DNA from: Cylicocyclus nassatus
Taxonomy: Eukaryota > Nematoda > Chromadorea > Rhabditida > Strongylidae
NCBI GenBank assembly: GCA_958299035.1
Contig: CATQJL010000223.1
Coordinates: 9,971,753-10,035,752, forward strand
DNA: 64,000 nucleotides
Reading direction: 5' to 3'
The notes beneath the pieces were generated by a model, which saw nothing but the letters and a program-made list of their open reading frames with translations, did not search any database and was not told the DNA's origin. How positions within the stretch are numbered: position 1 is the first letter of the stretch; each line of letters opens with the position of its first letter. Shown here piece by piece: positions 57,340 through 64,000 of this stretch. A program made the translations under genes and the position numbers.

Positions 57340-57714
57340 GTACACGTGTTACGGCGAGACCATAGAGAACTTCGATTTCGGTACATTATCTTCATACTGA
57401 TTGAGTGGAGGAGTTGGTTTAGGCGGATTGGATAACCAAACAGCGACCTTCACCTCATCCTAGGGGTGCAGAGTGAGCTTGTCCTCAAGCGGAGAGATAT
57501 ACGGAATGAACGATGTGACGTAGGGGATGCTTGAGAGAGGCAGTAACATGTAGTTGTAGGAAGTGAACAGGCGTATTATAGCCGGAAATTGACGAATGGG
57601 AAAGTTAGCGTGGAGATTTATAGGAGTATAATGTGACCGGTATTTGAATGTTGGTACGAGGAAGTTATGGGTTGGAAGGGCACTTGTTGTACATGTTAAT
57701 AGAAAAATTAGCAT
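57340..57714 (-). pseudogene. 3'-terminal frame of the LTR element
   Basis: A minus-strand frame starts MLIFLLTCTTSALP, a signal-peptide-like hydrophobic start, and runs to a TAG at 57460; the same frame continues to about 57340 (WLSNPPKPTPP). Its place just before the 3' LTR would suit an env-like or accessory frame, but I recognise no domain, so the function is unassigned. Confidence 0.35.
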
Positions 57715-57719
57715 GGTGA

Positions 57720-60700
57720 GCAGAAATTACATAGTTAACAAAGTATTGGACAATATTGGATGACATTAGTGATTCTGAAGTTATATTTTACATAAAATAG
57801 TTAAGCGACATGTGGAGTTTTTGGGATGTGTGATAATAAGACAGTTAGGTAATTTGAACCGAGTGACATATGGTTATACAGCATATAAATAATGCGATCG
57901 ATTAGAAAACGGAGAAGAAGAATTGGATGCAGAATTGTGCACAACAAACTGTGTTTAATTCAACATAGTGGCAAATTTTGAGGGTTAGAGAAATGGGAAA
58001 TTTTTTTTTGCTGCCTAGCACAAAATGTTTTTTCATTCTTTGAACTGCCGGTTCAAAGAATTTTATGCTTATAGATAATCGCAGCGGTGCGGCAAAATAG
58101 GTGTAAACAAACTCACGTTGTGAAATATGCAGACAGCAGAAAAAAAATAAAACTCTGATAGTCGGATTTTTTCCAAACTGAGTTGCATTCAAAAATTGTC
58201 TTGCAGTCTTGCGACCAAATTCAAGACTAAATTCGTGAACAAAACAAACATGATGTCGTTTATGTTCTGATGTTTCCTTTTTTTAAATTGTTTTTTTTTG
58301 AAATGGTGCGTTTTTGGAAGCATTAGCCCATTTTCGACATAGACAACATGAAAACGCAAACCAAATCATACGAAATTAATTAGCAGTACATGGCATAGTA
58401 AACTATGCGAATAGAACGTTTCCACCGCAGAAACTACGATACGTAGCTTTTGAATTATAAGTATACGAACTTCAGCGGAAATGATCCTAACATCATGTGG
58501 TAATTCACGACTAATTTGCAATCTATGAATATCTATGTTTCTTCAACGTCCAGATCCAGTATAGAAAATTCTATGGTATGATTGTTCCTGAATTTTGCTG
58601 AAATCTGTAAAGGAATCATCACCATCGTTTTCTAGGCAAAAAAAACGAGGACTGGGTGACGTGAAACGTTCTAAACAGTTTCTTTTTCATCTCCAGGAAT
58701 GAATTTCAGTGTGACAAAAAACTATGCCTTCCGTTGCTTATGGTCAACTTCGGCTGATCACCTTTCAAAAAAAAATGCGGTCATTGCTTCCGATCAGAAT
58801 ATCAATCTGGATATCTCAACATGTTCAGAAGCGCTGAGGATTTTTTTGGCAAACAGCAAGTTATCTCTTCTGTGAAGCGTTTCGGTTAAAAGAGAATTGT
58901 TCTCTGAAAACAATCTCCATTCAGCTACAAGTAATATTCTCTGAAAATATTTTTAATTGTAGTTCTGATTGCTACGTTTAACAACGTAATGCAGACTTGG
59001 TTTGTGCAATTGCACAAAACTGGAGGAACTGCTATATTCCAATGTTCTTACCAATATTATGTCCATTATTTCGAATCGAAGTCATCAGCGCGGTTTTCAG
59101 CAAATTATTATCGATACGTTTACATTCATTTTGTGAGCTTCTCTATTTGGTGTATATTCCATATATTTTATTAACAGGACATTCTCAGAAGAGCTGAGGT
59201 AATGAGCCGATGTGAATCACATAGAGAAAGCTTATTGTTCTTTTGGATTACTAAACTGAAAAGTCAGTCCAAAACAGAGCATTTTGTGGGAGAATTATTT
59301 TTTCTTCAGATTTGCGCATAATCGGAAAAAAAATACGTCGTGGAAACAATTCCGAATCTCTCAAAAATGCTCATCCGCGAACATAAACTAAAGACGCTTT
59401 CTATTGAATTGACATATAGAAATTGAAGCTTGGCCGAGCTTTTCGTTTCTGTCATTAAATTCAAGGGTAGCGAAAGATTGGTATGGATTGATGGTTTGCT
59501 TGAAGTGTAAAGGTGATCTAGAACTCAGCTTTCAAAGTGAAAATACTCAAAAATTACTTTTTCTGACAATGACATCTCACTAATTTTTTTTGGAGGAATC
59601 ATCAACCTTGAAATTGATACTTCTAATTTCAAGGCAATCAAAAGTGTGATTTTGTGATAAGTTTGGTTTCGAAATCTTTTCAAAAATCGGTAGGCTCATA
59701 TAGAAATCGATTATGTTATGAAATCTTTGGATCCCTTTTTTTTAATTCGCACTTCTGAGATATAATAGAATGGAAAAGCAAAAAGAATTGTATTCTTGCT
59801 AGAGAATATTATGACTTCCGCTTGTTTTAGTAAGCTAACGTTGCACTCATCGCTTCATCCTCGAGAAAAAAAATTTTTTTTATTAATTGTTGAAAAAAAA
59901 ACGTAAAAAGTTTAAGAATCGGTTATTTACTCCAAAATAGTCTTTTATTTTGATGTGTGAACGCTGTAAAAATGTTCTTTAGAGTGAATACTTTAGCAAA
60001 AAGAATGGTGTTGAAGAATTCTCCAAGAGTAGCGTATAATCTGAAAAAAAAATGTGGTTTCTACGAAGAAAATCTGATCTCAAATCAAGATTCCCACTGT
60101 CAGGAACTGTTTATGAAATTCAGTGTCTAGAGGCGAGAATTCCTTTTGATCAAATTAATTCATGTAATTTGAAAATTTGTAAAAATTGTAATGAAGGGAC
60201 TTTCTTTTGTCTAAGTCAATATGATATTATAGGTAGATTAAATAGAGATTTGAGTAAATGCTTGATTTTTCATTTTGAAGTTATTGGATGTGGAATCATA
60301 GTGGAGACAAAATAGCTCACAAAATAGCTTCAAATGATTTGATGATCGACTTGTTTACAATATCTTCAGAAAAACCTCTTTTTTCAGTTTATTGTTAAAT
60401 ATGCTGAGAACTTTCTTCTTCAAAAGAAAATCCAGATCCGCTCAAACACCAGAATAAATGTCTGACTGGAGTTTAACAAAGAATCCTGTGTAAAAATACA
60501 ATTTTCTGAGTTCAAAGTGCTGTTTTTTATAGCGAAAAATTTGGTGTGATAAAATGAATTCCTTGTCGTCTGGTATGGCATGATCTAATTTGCAAAAAAA
60601 AATTTTTTGGATAAACTCGTGTGATAATGAATCTAGAATACTAGCAATAAGAAGTGTGGATGTAATTGTCCACTTTTTTTTTCATAGAAGCCATAAAGAA

Positions 60701-61760
60701 TTTTAATTTTGCAAGAAAACCTCATTTCGGTTGAAGTTCCAAAATTGTCAGCGGAAATATTCTCTAAGAAAATTTCTGCTTCATGTTTTACTACTGTGTG
60801 AACATATTGAATGTTAGACGTGTGATCTAGATAAAAACTCACACATTTTTCATCAATAATTGCTTGAGCCTTGTGGTATAATCAAAAGTAAGCACATGTT
60901 TCCACAATTCGTGTGAAATACTACATAGAAGGAAATTCATTGTAGTAAGAAAAAATTTGCTTTTTTTTGACTGAGATTGAAACGTTAGTTCAAATTGACA
61001 ACAGATCTATCTTCATTAAAGAAAAAAAACTTCTTGCAATACGTGTTGAAGGATGTCCGGTATTGAAAGAAGGTTTGAAACATCCAAGTACAAGTATTAG
61101 GAGCAAAAAAAGTGAGGGCTATAACATATACAAACACTGTAGATTACTTCTGAAATTTAGAGTCTGAAGATTTTTCTTAGTTTACATGCTGAAAGATGAA
61201 TTTTCAAAACAATATATTTTTTTGGTAATTCCGAAGTTTATTTTTGAGCTGAAAAACTATATTAGAATTTCTTATTTAGATTGTAGGAAAAATTGTTACA
61301 GCAGATGGATGTGATCACAAGGTATTTCCGTTTCGGAGTTCTAGTTAGAAGTTTTTTTTGAAGATTATTAACACGACTGAAATATTATCTTTCAGTACCA
61401 AAATCAAAGCCGACAAAGGATCGGTAAATTTGTCTATTTTTACAATAAGAATTTGTAATATCACTACTTATGAGTATAGTTAACTGGTACATTGATGAAT
61501 GTTAGAAGGATGCTGACTGCAGAATTTTTTTTCAATAAATCAGATCATGTCGATTTTTTTTTCAGAGAATCTTACTTCAAAGTTTGAGCCTAATTCAAAA
61601 TAAGTTCAATCGTCAAAAAAATCAATGATATGACAGAGTATCCAACGCGATTGGGATTGCACTTATAAAACCAGCTCCGTTGCTTTTTGCATTCGCATAT
61701 GTTAAAACGCAGTTATGTACGTACAATATTGCGCACTTTTATGACTTTAGATTCGAAGGA
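57720..61760. other. AT-rich interior of the LTR element, no coding sequence seen
   Basis: Many A and T runs. The longest frames (60052-60315 and 60967-61167, +) have no family motif and oppose the element's orientation. The expected integrase region is not recognisable here. Confidence 0.45.
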
Positions 61761-61957
61761 CAAATACTACCGGATTTTTTTTCGCCTTAAGCAGCAGCAA
61801 TGATCGTCATCTGACTTTAAGACATGTCGACTGTTTCTCAGAGTTGAGGCTATCAATCTACATGGGTAACTTGAGAAAAACGAAGAACATCTGCTCTTGA
61901 GCTTAGATGACACGAGATCTGATCTATGCATGATCGATTTGTTAGCGTGATCAGTTA

Positions 61958-62345
61958 TCAACATTGTGAAACTATTGGCAACCGTAGAAAATCTAACTCA
62001 AAAGTTGCGTAGTTCCTCTCATGCCTTTTTAAACGGCGGCTGCGATGTGCGATCAAATATACACTACTAGTCTCCGGATTGACTTGTAGGAGGCACGCGC
62101 CGAGACCGATGGTTGATGCATCGGTGTGGATGATATAGGGTTTTCCTAGAATAGGACGCACTAAAACAAGCGCATCCACTAGGGCATGTTTTAATGCTTG
62201 GAATGCTATTTCTTACTCCTTACTCCAAAGAAAAACTGCATGTTTTATGCGAAGTTTGTTCAATGGATGGGAAATTGCAGCAAAACGCGGTAAATCTTCA
62301 AAAGTACGATCCTGCACTAATAATGATTGAGTACTATTGTTATCT
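61958..62345 (-). pseudogene. Gypsy-type reverse transcriptase/RNase H remnant
   Basis: On the minus strand DLPRFAAISHPLNKL and FLWSKE, then a stop, then EIAFQALKHAL match the RT-RNase H connection (pattern FSxIAxPLxxL...FxWxxExxxAFxxLKxxL). GKPYIIHTDASTIGLGACLL carries the first RNase H aspartate motif, and HERNYATFELDFL the ERNYxxxExExL motif. The in-frame TAA (at about 62218) shows it is defective. The upstream RT palm with its YxDD motif is not found. Confidence 0.8.
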
Positions 62346-63029
62346 GTGAGGCGCGGAACATTACTGAAGCTGTCGATTTTTTTTGGCGTTCAGGCGTGTA
62401 CCATTCTTGCTAAACGGTACCTATTATTATCCCTAAATGTTTGAAAAAGTATGAACTTTGCATGTTCTGTTATTCGACAGCGGAAAGTAAATGTTACGAT
62501 AATATAAGTTGCGTAAGACGTACGGCAGCGGATTATCGGGCACGACTGTTATTGTTGCCCGTATAAGTTGCATAAGAACAGACGCTAAGGGGTCATATCG
62601 TGCAACTATTGTTACTGGTCGTGTATCATAATCGTAAGAGGATAGGTTACGCAATTATTAATCCTGTTCCAAGGCTTATCGCGACGCAAAGCAGACGCGA
62701 GCTTGCGCTATCGGGCTGAAAGGTCATTCGCTCAAATAACAATATTTGTCGCGGTTCACATGCTTACAACTTACGAGGGCCGCCGCGTTGCTTTTTAGCC
62801 AAGAGGGGGTCACCGCGCGCGGACAGTAGCACTGGGTTTTGCTAAATTGCCTGAGAGTTCGAAGCATTACGATTGGTCGACACTTTCCAGCAGAAGTTAT
62901 CTGCAGTGGGCCAGCAGATTTATCTTTCTGGGTCTAATACTGCAGTTTTTTATTTTAAGCTAGCGATTGCGAACAAGTCCATTGTCTAATTATAGGAAAA
63001 AAAAGAAAAATAAGAAAGTTAACAAAAAT

Positions 63030-63152
63030 TCACGGAATCACGGATCACGGATCACGGATTCACGGATCACGGATCACGGATCACGGATCACGGCTGCTAA
63101 ATGCGCTTTTAAATTCACGGATTCACGGATTCATGGAATCACGGATCACGGA
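63030..63152. repeat. (ATCACGG)n tandem repeat near the 5' LTR
   Basis: About fifteen ATCACGG or ATTCACGG units in two blocks separated by about 30 bp. It lies in the leader region of the LTR element. Confidence 0.85.
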
Positions 63153-63489
63153 AAATGCGAGCGCTTTACGAAAGAAAGATTTGACAAAATGGGACTGTTC
63201 GCAGGACTGTAGAATTAAATTTATTTTATTTTATTTAATAATTTTTTTCTTTCTGAAAAGGTTAAATATTTGACTCACACAAAGATTAGATATTTCACTC
63301 ACACAGCTAATATATTCGTGCAACATAAAAAAACACTCACACGCAATTGTTCGTTGGTGACGTCCATAGCGATCGATTGAATTGTAGAGAGGGGGGGGAG
63401 TAAGAATTTTTTTCCCATATCAAAAGTTGAGGAGAGAAAAAAATTATTGTAGAATTCTAAAAAAAAAGAAATCTTCCCTGGGACCTCCA

Positions 63490-63704
63490 TGTCAGGATTA
63501 AGGGTTCGCGACCCCCTTTCCTGATGGGTAGCGGTACAGGTTGGTATTATATATTTATTATCTACATATATTACAATAGAGGGGAAGGGGGAGACTGGCT
63601 AAGCAGCCTTACGGGGCGCGGTCGTAGACGGTCACTGGCTCCTATCTGACCTTCTCGGCCAGCTCACGGGAGAGCAGCAGGCGGAGCTTAGCTGCGCCCC
63701 GACA
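63490..63704 (-). repeat. LTR (5' LTR in element orientation)
   Basis: 215 bp partner of 57047-57262, followed by GATT on the plus strand. Confidence 0.9.
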
Positions 63705-64000
63705 GATTCCTCTGAAATTATTATTCAAGAAAAAATACAAGAGGACGATGAGTATTACCAGAAATTTACCGAACACAATGCAATTTATTTGATGGAAAAA
63801 GGTTGAATCTGGAAAAAATTGTGCTCGTATAAATTTGGAGGTGCGAAAACGAAAAAACTTTCCGAATGACCTAATATCATATGCAATATTGAATACATCA
63901 CTTTTCGCTATGCGTATATTGCTGTCGCTTCTTGAATAAGTGGCTTGTCTTCAATTCTTGAGAAAAATTCTAAAAGTAAAACATTTTTTATATGGGAGAA

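Larger units (their letters stand above)
57047..63704 (-). mobile_element. Ty3/gypsy-type LTR retrotransposon, decayed
   Basis: Direct repeats of 216 and 215 bp (57047-57262 and 63490-63704) begin TGTCAGG and end CGACA, differ at only a few bases and are flanked by GATT on both sides (a 4-bp target duplication). On the minus strand a TGG-starting primer-binding-site-like sequence (TGGAGGTCCCAGGG) adjoins the 5' LTR at 63489, and a purine-rich tract (GAAGGAATGGAGA) adjoins the 3' LTR at 57263. These and the RNase H remnant fix the orientation. No gag, protease or integrase is recognised, and about 4 kb (57720-61760) is AT-rich without coding sequence. Confidence 0.88.
54975..63874 (+). mobile_element. 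Decayed mariner element split by two later insertions
   Basis: TTAGGTTATTCGGAAAGTTT at the left and AAACTTTCCGAATGACCTAA at the right are inverted ends, with TA directly outside both. Removing the MITE (56022-56988) and the LTR element (57047-63704) leaves about 1.28 kb, the usual mariner length. A transposase remnant is at 55230-55370. Confidence 0.8.

Noticed and set aside
60052..61167. Two plus-strand frames in the LTR element as accessory genes
   Set aside because: They oppose the element's orientation, are AT-driven and carry no motif.

Overview
This window looks like nuclear DNA of a nematode. It carries compact genes with short introns (42-85 bp) and TTTCAG-type acceptors, small heat-shock protein (sHSP) genes of the hsp-16/sip-1 kind, some of them divergently paired, and a dense load of foldback (palindromic) DNA transposons. 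I cannot name the species. Host coding sequence is a small part of the window; most of it is transposon-derived or unrecognised AT-rich sequence.

Genes. Five sHSP loci are supported by an intact alpha-crystallin domain and one conserved architecture: exon 2 is exactly 143 nt in all five, with phase-0 and phase-2 junctions. Gene A is at 5261-5894 (+). Gene B (26891-28484, -) and gene C (29978-30528, +) form a divergent pair; gene D (34367-36614, -) and gene E (41307-41864, +) form a second. B and D are paralogues, and so are C and E, so the pair was duplicated as a unit. The B/C intergenic promoter has a perfect four-unit heat-shock element, a second element, and a TATA box facing each way. 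The D/E interval has none that is comparable and has been widened by transposons. Other host-like coding sequence consists of an internally deleted CTR9 (Paf1 complex) fragment at 12154-12790 and an unrecognised two-exon fragment at 14557-14831.

Layout. 1-5260: a retroposon-tail copy, a large foldback with tRNA-like arms and a TA-flanked MITE, then gene A. 5.9-10.2 kb: small inverted repeats and a foldback with a tRNA-like core. 10.26-13.8 kb: a composite region bounded by inverted 29-bp segments and GGAG minisatellites, holding a 56-bp perfect palindrome, a 736-bp TA element, the CTR9 fragment and a TTAA element. 15.7-24.2 kb: successive foldbacks (GGCCCG-ended, mariner-type with a hAT inside, TTAA-type). 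26.9-42 kb: the sHSP cluster. 42.5-44.7 kb: another TTAA element and a long perfect hairpin. 45.7-52.1 kb: a non-LTR reverse transcriptase split by a mariner, which holds a foldback, which holds three more elements. 52.8-54.8 kb: a further foldback and a cluster of perfect hairpins. 55-63.9 kb: a decayed mariner interrupted by a 967-bp MITE and a 6.66-kb minus-strand Ty3/gypsy-type LTR element.

The sHSPs are expected to act as ATP-independent holdase chaperones. The transposons have altered the locus by enlarging introns of B and D, separating D from E, and possibly mobilising a piece of CTR9.
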